Shown here piece after piece: positions 16,367-24,198 of a stretch of 25,427 bases of DNA. Numbering within the stretch: position 1 is the first letter of the stretch; every line of letters starts with the position of its first letter. The translations under genes were made by a program, and so were the position numbers. This stretch comes from a virus. The notes under the pieces are model-generated. The model did no database searches. It was not told the origin of the DNA and saw only the letters and a list, made by a program, of their open reading frames with translations. The stretch is taken from positions 1 to 25,427 of the IMG/VR virus record IMGVR_UViG_3300034152_000499; one strand, given 5' to 3'.

Positions 16367-19300
16367 TTGTAATCAACCCCCAAAATGGTTAAATATGAGT
16401 TCAGCAGTTTCACTGATTCTGGTGTTGCATCAAGATTCTTATCTCCATCAATTGGATTAAATGAAATCAAATCTGATATATATTTATTTTTTAAATCTAT
16501 ACAGTCAGACTTTGTCGTTAAAAATTCATGTAGATTGATTGGAGCATCGTGCCCAATAATACATGCAGTTTCCATTTCACCACATCGTTGACCGCCTTTA
16601 TTTTTTCTTCCCCCAAGTGGTTGTAAAGTTCTCTTTGCGTAACTACCAATACCACGAGCAGCCAATTTTGCTTCAGCAATATGAACCATTCTGAAGAAAT
16701 ACTGGTAACCAACTGCAATTGGGTTTTCAAGTTCTCTTTTAGCAATGGGATCATATACCCTTTGTTTGAATTGAGTTCCGCTTAAGCTCATAGCTTCTTC
16801 CAAATCTTCAAAACGAACTGATTCAAAAGGTGGTTGTATAAATGCAATACTGTCTATGAATTCTTCATCAATAATATCAGGTAGTTGACTTTCAAATTGT
16901 TCTGATAGCCATCCATCTTTGGTTTTGTCAATTGTCTTAACATATTCCATCAGATATTCTTTAACTTCATCTTGTGTATGACTTGTTTTCAACATATCTT
17001 TCAGAACATTTTTCAAATCCATAACTGACATTGATAGATGTAGTTCATACAATTGACCAATGTTCATTCGTGAAATAATACCCAATGGATTGATACAAAT
17101 ATCAAGATGGCGTCCGTCTGGTAGTTGCGGCATCTTTTCTTGATACTCAATGCGAGAAATGACACCCTTGTTACCATGTCTATTTCCAAGTTTATCTCCC
17201 ACACGTATATTTCTGAAATGTATACCGAACATTTCAACTTTGATACCATCTATTTTTTCTTTTTTGACTTTATATTTACCAACGTGTGAAAACATATCCA
17301 AACCATTTTCTTTTATAAACTTATCAGCATCAGATTTATCCAATTTTGATCGTATTATTTTATTAATATAATTTTCTTTATCACGTTGTTGGGTAATTCT
17401 TTCCTCAATCCACTGTTTATATTCTGGAATTTCTGTGTTCCATTCGTTTGCATAAAGATTAATTTCGGATATGATGAATCTTTTTTCTGCTTCAAATTTT
17501 TTCTCTTCCTGAAATACAGAGTAAAAATCATCAGTGTTTAGATTTTTTAAGATTGCATACGGTTCGCCAATTTCAACAATTTCAAGTCTATCTGGCAAAG
17601 GCTTGTATTTTTCTTCTGACAAACTCAACAAAACTTTATGTGGTGGTATATGAAATGACAAATCACGGTAATGAATTGAGGTCAGAACATTCTCTTTTAC
17701 AAGTCGGTCTGAAATAACAATACCATCCTCGTAATTATTACCGTAGTGAACCATAACACCTGTCAGCAAATTTTTACCAAATGTTATGTTACCATCTTGA
17801 CAATAATTGCTTTCAGCTAAAATTTCACCTTTTGTTATTTTATCACCTTCTTTTACATAAATTTTGAAGAATTCCATGTTTTCAACATATATTTTTCTAT
17901 ATGATATGTCAAAAATATCAATAGTTCCATCTTCATAATGAACAATTATATATTTTTCATCTGCATGAATAACCACACCATCTTGTTTTGCAACTTTTGT
18001 TGATTGTGTGTATTTTGTATATAATCCCTCACAGCCAGATGATATAATCGGTCTTTCAAATTTCTTTAGCATAATTGACTGTCTCATCTGTGATGATGAC
18101 ATCTGCAATCTTGTTTGGTCATCGTGTTCGCAGAATGGAACCATCGATACAGGAATCGAAATGGGTGCATGATCAAGAGTGTTTCTTGTAAATTTCAAAT
18201 GATCATCCAAATCAACGTTGGGTAATAGATTTTGCAGAACACCACAATTGTCACGGTCTGGTGTGTCAACCGGACATATTCTTCCATACATTGTGGGGCA
18301 TATATCACGCAAATGTCGTGGTATATTTTCTCTTTTAAATCCACCCGGACCCAAAAGACTGATTCTTGAAAGTTTCGTTAATTGTTCGATTGGATTAATT
18401 GAAAAGTCAAATTGAACAATGTCTGAAACGTTACAAGCTGTTATGATTTGATTTGAATTGATATTGAATTTAGGTTCTCTTTTATCTCTATTTGAAAAAC
18501 ATAAATCAAAAACATTTTTTGCGACAACACCATATAAAATATATTCAAAACATCTTACTCTTTTGTTTAGAAAAGATGTGTCATCAATAAATCCAACTTT
18601 GAATGTTTCAACTAATTCATCCAAGAGATTGTTTTGATTTAAAAATTGTCTTGTCATAATATCGACTTGTGGAATTAATTCAAGAGCATATAATACATCT
18701 TCACCTTTTGATTTTGCAGTATATTTTGAATAGATGCGTCCGATCTCAAGAATGAAATCGTCTTGGCTCCACCCTCTTGATTCCTCCATCATTTCGTATA
18801 GATCATGCAGTAATAATTCATATAATGTTGCTGATGGATGATCGATTTTTTGTCGTGGTGCTGTCAAGTTAAATTTCTGAATTGTTTGATTAACACCAAA
18901 ATATGCAAAAATCATAGATGCCATCGGGACTTTTTTGCCCAAGAAACTCATCTTGACAAATGGAAATTCCCGATCCTTCAATGCCATTATAGTTGCGACA
19001 TTTGTTCTTAGTTTAACAGATTCTCCCCTTGTTACCACTGGAATGTCAAATAATTGAAATAATGGAATTTTCTTTCTTCCGTTGATGAAAATGTAATTGT
19101 CATCGATGAGTTTTGGTATAAACATACTCAGATCAACAACGGAGGTTCCTTTTTTCAACCTTATAACAAGGGTTTGTTTTAGCGTTCTAGCAATTTCTCC
19201 AGATATAAATCTTGAATCTTTCAAACCCAACTCTTCGATTTGAAATCCAATATTATGAACTGGTTGTAATATTTGTGAGACTACTCCCAAAATATCGGAG

Positions 19301-19371
19301 TAGTCTCTCTTACGAATGGTAAAAATATTGTCTTCGTTTTGTATTGCAAAGTGAGGATTTATTAGATTCAA
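16363..19371 (-). CDS. DNA-directed RNA polymerase beta-subunit homolog (phage RpoB-like)
   Basis: A 1002-aa single-chain beta subunit, about three quarters the length of E. coli RpoB. Conserved blocks appear in order. The fork/rifampicin-pocket region is at 316-344 (VQFDFSINP...RISLLGPGG). CPTMYGRICPVDTPDRDNCG is at 358-377. FCEHDDQTR is at 413-421, where bacterial RpoB has FLEHDDANR. Active-site contacts are NYEDGIVIS at 546-554 (Glu548-Asp549) and GDKLGNRHGNKGV at 725-737 (Lys727 and Lys735). NPLGIISRMNIGQ is at 761-773, and the C-terminal clamp piece LQPLGGRKNKGGQRCGEME is at 917-933. Thus the catalytic core looks complete; the missing length is mostly lineage-specific insertions and lobes. 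It lies downstream of the beta' gene with a 4-nt ATGA overlap, the reverse of bacterial rpoB-rpoC order. Several rifampicin-site residues differ (see findings). Confidence 0.95.
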   Translation of the reverse strand: MNLINPHFAIQNEDNIFTIRKRDYSDILGVVSQILQPVHNIGFQIEELGLKDSRFISGEIARTLKQTLVIRLKKGTSVVDLSMFIPKLIDDNYIFINGRKKIPLFQLFDIPVVTRGESVKLRTNVATIMALKDREFPFVKMSFLGKKVPMASMIFAYFGVNQTIQKFNLTAPRQKIDHPSATLYELLLHDLYEMMEESRGWSQDDFILEIGRIYSKYTAKSKGEDVLYALELIPQVDIMTRQFLNQNNLLDELVETFKVGFIDDTSFLNKRVRCFEYILYGVVAKNVFDLCFSNRDKREPKFNINSNQIITACNVSDIVQFDFSINPIEQLTKLSRISLLGPGGFKRENIPRHLRDICPTMYGRICPVDTPDRDNCGVLQNLLPNVDLDDHLKFTRNTLDHAPISIPVSMVPFCEHDDQTRLQMSSSQMRQSIMLKKFERPIISSGCEGLYTKYTQSTKVAKQDGVVIHADEKYIIVHYEDGTIDIFDISYRKIYVENMEFFKIYVKEGDKITKGEILAESNYCQDGNITFGKNLLTGVMVHYGNNYEDGIVISDRLVKENVLTSIHYRDLSFHIPPHKVLLSLSEEKYKPLPDRLEIVEIGEPYAILKNLNTDDFYSVFQEEKKFEAEKRFIISEINLYANEWNTEIPEYKQWIEERITQQRDKENYINKIIRSKLDKSDADKFIKENGLDMFSHVGKYKVKKEKIDGIKVEMFGIHFRNIRVGDKLGNRHGNKGVISRIEYQEKMPQLPDGRHLDICINPLGIISRMNIGQLYELHLSMSVMDLKNVLKDMLKTSHTQDEVKEYLMEYVKTIDKTKDGWLSEQFESQLPDIIDEEFIDSIAFIQPPFESVRFEDLEEAMSLSGTQFKQRVYDPIAKRELENPIAVGYQYFFRMVHIAEAKLAARGIGSYAKRTLQPLGGRKNKGGQRCGEMETACIIGHDAPINLHEFLTTKSDCIDLKNKYISDLISFNPIDGDKNLDATPESVKLLNSYLTILGVDYK

Positions 19372-22082
19372 TTGATTTTTTCTCCTTTTAATATTTTATC
19401 AAGAACACCGGAATACCTTCCTTCATACATTATTCCTTGTAATATGCTTCTCTTTGGGTTTGAAAATGCCATAGCCAATACCCAACTTTCCTGATTTGGA
19501 ACAGCTTGAATTGAATAGAACTTTGGTTCGACTTCATCTCTGTTGTCTAACAATCTCCATTTGCGATAATTGTGCCACATCAACTGTGAAACAACACATT
19601 CATAATGAACATGGTAGATGTCTTTGTCATAAACATCAAACAAAGAATCCACCAGTTTAACTGGATCGTTGTGATCAAATCGATGAAGCATACTTGAAAC
19701 GGTTGCAAGATCACCAATGATGTCCTGTTGTTTCATATCTGAGTCATCTTGATTTGATTCTCCTTTGATGATGGCCGAACCTGAAGTGTGAAATGTTCTC
19801 AAAACAAGCTGAGTTGATCTCTCACCCAAAGTCTGTGCTGCAAGTATTCCAATGAATCTGCTATTTAAAACATTTTTCAATTCACCATAACACTTATGGC
19901 ATATATTTTTTGATTTACAATATATTGGACTTCTTACATATATTGTTTTTCCTATATTCTCCTTATAATTTTCTCTGGTGATCAAACGAAGTGTTCCGCC
20001 CTTCATCCTCTGCCATCTGTTAATCAGCATGAGAGACTTTCTTTCGTTTTTGACATCTACAGCTAAACAATCCGTTGTGCCACAATTCTCCAAATCATTA
20101 TCAATTTGAAGATTTGCGCATGTGAATATTAGTTTTCGTGACAGATAACCAGAGGTTCCAGTATTCAATGCAACGTCCAAAAGACCCTTACGACTTCCAT
20201 ACGTCGAATAGAAAAATTCTTCTGGAGTCAAACCATCAATCAGATTGTGTTTGATTGGCAATGGCAAAATTTCACCATCAAAGTTTGAGATGTATGCACG
20301 ACTGAATATCAATTGTTTCACTTGATCCCAACTACCCCTCGCTCCAGAGTCGATCATAAAAGCATATTTGAATGTTTTTCTCATTTTCTCAACTATGGAA
20401 TCATCATTTAATGCAATCAACTGATCACGAATTCCACCTTGGTTGTAGATTTCATTTCTCTCATCTTCAGCATTTGGGTAATAGCAATCATCAAGTGACA
20501 TCGTTGAACCGAATAGCGTTGAATATTTAAATCCGATTCTCTTTATTTCATCTAATGTTGCTGCTACTATCTCTTTTGGGTAATTGTCTTTGATTGCATT
20601 CAATATTTTCATAAGACCTTTTTTCTTTACTGGAATTGATATTACAGGAAAATTGTCGGGCAAAGCATCGTTAAAAATCTTTTGCCCTTCAGTGATTTCT
20701 TTTCCTTTATATTCCACTATACTTTCTAAGTCTTTGAATTTATCGGATGTTAATGCATATATACCCAAGATAACATCTTGGCTAGGTGTCGTAGTCAGAC
20801 TCTCATTTGCCGGACTGCTCAGATTGTTTGTAACAAATATCTTTTCAATCACTTCCTGTTTGGCTTCCTTAGATACTGGTATGTAAACCGCCATTTGATC
20901 ACCATCAAAGTCAGCGTTGAATGGTGGACACACCAGTGGGTGTATCTTGATAGAATTACCCATACTGAGTTTTATGTTAAAACCCAACATACCCAATTTA
21001 TGTAGAGATGGTTGACGATTAAGTATACAAACTTCTCCCTGAATGACATTTCTACAAACATGTTCCAATACAGGTGATCTAATTTCCATACATTTTTCAA
21101 CAAAGTCGATGGCTTTGTTGAGAAGTTTGAACTTTCCAATTTCAATCAATTTCTTTGCAATCGGAAGTTTGAATATTTCCAAAACCATAAAATATGGCAA
21201 TGCACATTGATCCAGTTTTAAAGTTGGATCAGGTGTGATAACGGCTCGACCAGAAAAGTCAATTCTTTTTCCGAGAATGTTTCCACGAATCAATCCTTCC
21301 TTCTTTGCCATTTTCTGCAATATTCGTTCGTATAACTCGTTTACATCTTTTTGAAGTTGTTTAAAATACGTGTAATACAGTTCCTTGTCATGGTGAATGT
21401 TGATGGTAGTTTGTTGCATAACCTCTTTTTTGTTCAGAACTTGAACATAATAACGGTTTATTTTATCCATCAACTGTTTGTTTTTACTACCTTTGGTTGG
21501 AGATGATGGTCTCAAATCTGGAGGGAGTACAATGATTTTATTGATCATTAAATTGTCAATCTTATCAAGAACCATTTTCCATTCATCTTGACCATCATCT
21601 ATACCATTTTTCGCAAACACTTCTACCCATTTTTTGATGGCTTCGGCTTTTTCCCATTTATGATCATAACTTTTAATTAGTTCAGGTTGAACAGTAACAT
21701 AATAGTCTTCACCATCTTGGACTAGGACACTTTTTTCACTTTTCATCAAATCATACAATCCAGATTTCAAAGGTTTACCACCTAGATCGCATACCAGATC
21801 ATAAAAAATAGGATTCACAACTTCAATCGGTAATATGATTTTTGCAAATCTTTTTCTACGAACATCGCTGTTTTCGATATCTACCTTGCATAGGTTACAG
21901 GTAGAACCTTTCTTCGACACACCCCAATATGTACCGCATTGGCATGTGTAGTTTTTCACTGGACCGAAAATCTGTTCAGAGAATAAACCATTCGGATGAA
22001 AATATTTTTTATTCATAATTTTCAAAGATGATACCTCTGGAAGATTTTCGCAAAAAGAATCGTAGTCCAATATTTTTGGCAT
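19368..22082 (-). CDS. DNA-directed RNA polymerase beta'-subunit homolog (phage RpoC-like)
   Basis: A 904-aa single-chain beta' subunit containing the catalytic centre. The N-terminal zinc site is CQCG...CNLC (Cys47, 49, 62, 65). The lid/rudder area includes IRGNILGKRIDFSGRAVITP (265-284). Next are RQPSLHKLGMLGF (356-368) and the invariant catalytic loop NADFDGDQM (389-397), with Asp391, 393 and 395 holding magnesium. The bridge helix is FFYSTYGSRKGLLDVALNTG (623-642) with GYLSRKL after it. A second zinc site uses Cys667, 722, 728 and 731. The trigger-loop start is GERSTQLVLRTFHTSG (753-768), with the Arg and His seen in cellular enzymes. The C-terminus ends soon after the conserved SWVLAMAF block. 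All parts needed for catalysis are present. Start: ATG after AAAGGAG. No alpha, omega or sigma gene was recognised nearby. Confidence 0.95.
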   Translation of the reverse strand: MPKILDYDSFCENLPEVSSLKIMNKKYFHPNGLFSEQIFGPVKNYTCQCGTYWGVSKKGSTCNLCKVDIENSDVRRKRFAKIILPIEVVNPIFYDLVCDLGGKPLKSGLYDLMKSEKSVLVQDGEDYYVTVQPELIKSYDHKWEKAEAIKKWVEVFAKNGIDDGQDEWKMVLDKIDNLMINKIIVLPPDLRPSSPTKGSKNKQLMDKINRYYVQVLNKKEVMQQTTINIHHDKELYYTYFKQLQKDVNELYERILQKMAKKEGLIRGNILGKRIDFSGRAVITPDPTLKLDQCALPYFMVLEIFKLPIAKKLIEIGKFKLLNKAIDFVEKCMEIRSPVLEHVCRNVIQGEVCILNRQPSLHKLGMLGFNIKLSMGNSIKIHPLVCPPFNADFDGDQMAVYIPVSKEAKQEVIEKIFVTNNLSSPANESLTTTPSQDVILGIYALTSDKFKDLESIVEYKGKEITEGQKIFNDALPDNFPVISIPVKKKGLMKILNAIKDNYPKEIVAATLDEIKRIGFKYSTLFGSTMSLDDCYYPNAEDERNEIYNQGGIRDQLIALNDDSIVEKMRKTFKYAFMIDSGARGSWDQVKQLIFSRAYISNFDGEILPLPIKHNLIDGLTPEEFFYSTYGSRKGLLDVALNTGTSGYLSRKLIFTCANLQIDNDLENCGTTDCLAVDVKNERKSLMLINRWQRMKGGTLRLITRENYKENIGKTIYVRSPIYCKSKNICHKCYGELKNVLNSRFIGILAAQTLGERSTQLVLRTFHTSGSAIIKGESNQDDSDMKQQDIIGDLATVSSMLHRFDHNDPVKLVDSLFDVYDKDIYHVHYECVVSQLMWHNYRKWRLLDNRDEVEPKFYSIQAVPNQESWVLAMAFSNPKRSILQGIMYEGRYSGVLDKILKGEKIN

Positions 22083-22087
22083 GGGCT

Positions 22088-22306
22088 TTACTCCTTTATT
22101 TTTTCTTTTACTGCATCAAGTAAGAGATGTATGTGTCCTCTTACCCTTTTCGCAATGATTTCATCGATTTTAGGCATTATTAAATTGATTATTGTTTCAA
22201 TGTCATCTTGTGATAAACGAATCATTTTAGCTTCTATTGATTCTTCAACTATTTCTTCAACAATGGGTTGAAAAACTTCTTTAAATGATTTTTCTTGTTC
22301 ACTCAT
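22088..22306 (-). CDS. Small helical protein between the Ubl module and RNA polymerase genes
   Basis: A 72-aa acidic, all-helical protein with a Glu-rich N-terminal half (VEEIVEESIEAKM) and an amphipathic C-terminal half. There is no recognised family. Its ATG overlaps the stop of the E2-like gene by 4 bases, and its stop is 5 bases from the beta' gene start, so it links the two modules in one transcript. It was considered as an omega-like polymerase subunit because of size and place, but the omega-type motif pattern is not visible. Confidence 0.55.
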   Translation of the reverse strand: MSEQEKSFKEVFQPIVEEIVEESIEAKMIRLSQDDIETIINLIMPKIDEIIAKRVRGHIHLLLDAVKEKIKE

Positions 22307-22731
22307 ACTTTTACACTCTCATATTGATTTTTTCCTGGAACGAAGAAACAACTCAAAAGATTCCAGACTCTCAAGACAATTCTGATGTCATGTATCAAAT
22401 TTTCACTTACGGGTTTTGCTTTCATATAATCTGGCATACAAAAAACTCCAGTTTCATAATCAACATTCGGATGTACACCACCAAATGTCTGAATTGATTG
22501 CAGTTTTTCTATTCCATCTTTGTCAATAAAAGTTCGAGTTATAAACCCCTTTAGATGATACATTTCATCTGATTTTATAATTCTCTCTTCTGCTTCATTT
22601 CTTATTCCGACAGGTTCCATCGGATCATAGTATATTGTCAAAATTCCTTCTGTTGTTCCGGGTGGTGTAATTGTTTTGTTAGGCGGAATTTGTTTCTTTA
22701 ATGAGAACAATTTTTGTCTCTTTCCCTTCAC
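22303..22731 (-). CDS. E2-like (ubiquitin-conjugating-type) protein
   Basis: About 142 aa from a GTG at 22731; a TTG at 22710 behind AAAGAG is an alternative start giving 135 aa. The core FGGVHPNVDYETGVFCMPDY (residues 83-102) looks like the active-site region of ubiquitin-conjugating enzymes. There an HPN tripeptide (87-89 here) precedes the catalytic Cys (Cys98 here) by about 10 residues; the spacing here is one residue longer. Before it are two or three strand-like segments (ILTIYYDP, GFITRTFID, KLQSIQTF), matching the E2 beta meander. After it is a helix (IHDIRIVLRVWNLLSCFF), matching the E2 helix that follows the Cys. The gene overlaps the end of the E1-like gene by up to 53 nt and couples to the 72-aa gene. 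E2 function is inferred from motif and context; distant Prok-E2 families are the likely relatives. Confidence 0.65.
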   Translation of the reverse strand: MKGKRQKLFSLKKQIPPNKTITPPGTTEGILTIYYDPMEPVGIRNEAEERIIKSDEMYHLKGFITRTFIDKDGIEKLQSIQTFGGVHPNVDYETGVFCMPDYMKAKPVSENLIHDIRIVLRVWNLLSCFFVPGKNQYESVKV

Positions 22732-23587
22732 GAATTAGTTGAACAAAGAATATACAATCCCCACTCATTCTTGACACGATGTTTGACAATTTTTGCATTA
22801 CATCATATTCTCCAGTTATCGATCCTCTCTGAATAATATCATAGAATTTAGATGGTGATCCATGTAAACCACTGAATGTTTTCCAATCATTTTCTTCACC
22901 AATGAAAACTGGTAAATCAGATTTTTGGTTTGCAACCATTATCGGTTTGGTGTTGATATCAACTCTTCTGAGTCGCTCATAACCTTTTGGTGCTTCATAG
23001 ATCATATCATCAATATTATCAGTCATTTCAAGAGTATCGCTTATAGGTTGACAAAAATCCTGTGTTATTTTATCCAATCGGAACATTGAAGATGACTGTT
23101 GTTTTATCAAATCAAATATATGTCTAGAAACAAATATTTTCTTGATATAATATGCAGCATCATCAATTGTGTTTCTACTGAGTTCAAGTATATACTTGCC
23201 CAGAACAGGTTTGTCATATTTCACATACCTCTCGCAATCAATTACAAGAGTTCTTTCGGAGATGAATAGTCTTACATCAATTTTTCCATATCTTGAACAG
23301 CCAACATCACGACAATCAATCAGAAGGTCTGTCTTGGGTATCTCTGTCTTTAGTTCGTCGTAACTAGAGGGTATGGTGATTGAATCGCACCCCAAATATT
23401 TTGTCAAAGATTCAACTTTGGATTTTCCAACATCGTTTTTACGATATATTGAATTTCTCAAGTTGTTTTCTTCAACAATGTCAGGGTCTATTATAATAAG
23501 TTTTTCAATTCCATCTATGTTTGATAAGTGGTGGGCAACAAAACTACCCAAACTTCCAACTCCAATAACGCCAATTGTTTTTACCAT
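22679..23587 (-). CDS. E1/ThiF-like adenylating enzyme, copy 1
   Basis: About 302 aa from the ATG at 23587, chosen because GAGGTG lies four bases upstream; a GTG at 23593 is also in frame. The N-terminal Rossmann domain has GVGSLG (residues 9-14). The acidic strand is IIIDPDIVEENNLR (Asp34, Asp36, Arg44) and DVGKSKVESL follows (Lys55, Lys57). These match the ATP-binding and adenylation residues of the ThiF/MoeB/E1 family. The DN motif that normally follows is replaced by LLIDCRDVGCSRYG, in which Asp91 is kept and nearby Cys residues could be thioester candidates. The C-terminal 170 residues are not typical and may form a partner-binding domain. Such enzymes adenylate the C-terminal Gly of a ubiquitin-like protein. 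The gene follows the Ubl gene and overlaps the E2-like gene. Confidence 0.8.
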   Translation of the reverse strand: MVKTIGVIGVGSLGSFVAHHLSNIDGIEKLIIIDPDIVEENNLRNSIYRKNDVGKSKVESLTKYLGCDSITIPSSYDELKTEIPKTDLLIDCRDVGCSRYGKIDVRLFISERTLVIDCERYVKYDKPVLGKYILELSRNTIDDAAYYIKKIFVSRHIFDLIKQQSSSMFRLDKITQDFCQPISDTLEMTDNIDDMIYEAPKGYERLRRVDINTKPIMVANQKSDLPVFIGEENDWKTFSGLHGSPSKFYDIIQRGSITGEYDVMQKLSNIVSRMSGDCIFFVQLIREGKETKIVLIKETNSA

Positions 23588-23600
23588 TATCACCTCTAGG

Positions 23601-23627
23601 TTGGGGAGTCAAGAGATGACTCCCCAA
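23601..23627 (-). terminator. Hairpin between the Ubl gene and the E1-like gene
   Basis: A perfect 10-bp inverted repeat, TTGGGGAGTC/GACTCCCCAA, with a 7-base loop. It begins 18 bases after the Ubl stop and ends shortly before the Shine-Dalgarno sequence of the E1-like gene. There is no U-run after it on the minus strand, so full termination is doubtful. It may protect the 3' end of an abundant Ubl message or reduce read-through into the enzyme genes, giving more Ubl than E1/E2. Confidence 0.6.
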
Positions 23628-23645
23628 TTTTTAATGACTACTTTA

Positions 23646-24137
23646 TTAGCAGCCTTTCTTTCCGGCTGGTTTCAGAAATTCGACGTTATCATCGATCTGA
23701 ATTGCGTAATCATCTTCGACGTTTTTGCCGTTGACGATACCTTTTGACATCGGATCAACATTCAGAACCTCTGCCAACAGATCACGAACTTCTCCAACTG
23801 TGCGACCAGCAACGGAGAAGTCACCGGCTGCGGCACCGCTGGAAACACGGATTGTTGTGGTATTTCTGTTACCGAATTGTTTTTCCGGTTTGTCGATGAC
23901 GCTGGTGAATGTCCCGGCCAATTGATCTTCAATTTCCGGTGTGTCCATTTCACCTTCAGGGCCAGCGGCTGCGATTGCGGCCGGACTGTTGGCTCCGTAG
24001 GATTCCATGATGGCGTCGATGACAAAGTCTTTTCGTTTTTTGGTCAAACCAGGCAAATCCAGTTCGTAGACACACATACGTTTCAGTTCTTTGTCGGTTT
24101 TTGCTTCCAGTTCTTCACGAGTAAAGTAGTAAGGCAT
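23646..24137 (-). CDS. SAP-like domain fused to ubiquitin-like beta-grasp protein
   Basis: A 163-aa protein with two parts. Residues 5-46 (FTREELEAKTDKELKRMC...LTKKRKDFVIDAI) look like a SAP/HeH-type helix-extended-loop-helix domain, often nucleic-acid or protein binding. Residues 47-92 are an Ala/Gly/Glu/Pro-rich linker. Residues 93-163 look like a ThiS/MoaD/ubiquitin-type beta-grasp: TTTIRVSS and DFSVAG strands, helix VGEVRDLLAEVLN, GIVNGKNVEDDYAI, and NVEFLKPAG. The C-terminus is AGKKGC: a penultimate Gly rather than a free Gly-Gly, so trimming of the last Cys may be needed before activation, or the Cys itself may have a function. The gene is flanked by two E1-like genes. It is much richer in G+C than its neighbours (38 of 60 bases at 23941-24000 by my count). 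Start: ATG after AAAGGA. Confidence 0.72.
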   Translation of the reverse strand: MPYYFTREELEAKTDKELKRMCVYELDLPGLTKKRKDFVIDAIMESYGANSPAAIAAAGPEGEMDTPEIEDQLAGTFTSVIDKPEKQFGNRNTTTIRVSSGAAAGDFSVAGRTVGEVRDLLAEVLNVDPMSKGIVNGKNVEDDYAIQIDDNVEFLKPAGKKGC

Positions 24138-24198
24138 TTTTCAGAATTCCTTTCGAGATTTGTTTTGTTACTTTTTTTGGTTAAAGGTTACGGCTAAA

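Noticed and set aside
22088-22306. Possible omega-like RNA polymerase subunit
   Set aside because: Size and position fit but no omega-family motif is visible; it is kept as an unknown helical protein.
22303-23593. Reading the ThiF-like genes as thiamine or molybdopterin synthesis genes
   Set aside because: No other thiamine or molybdopterin gene is present, the Ubl is a fusion unlike ThiS or MoaD, and an E2-like gene is adjacent; conjugation fits better, although sulfur transfer is not excluded.
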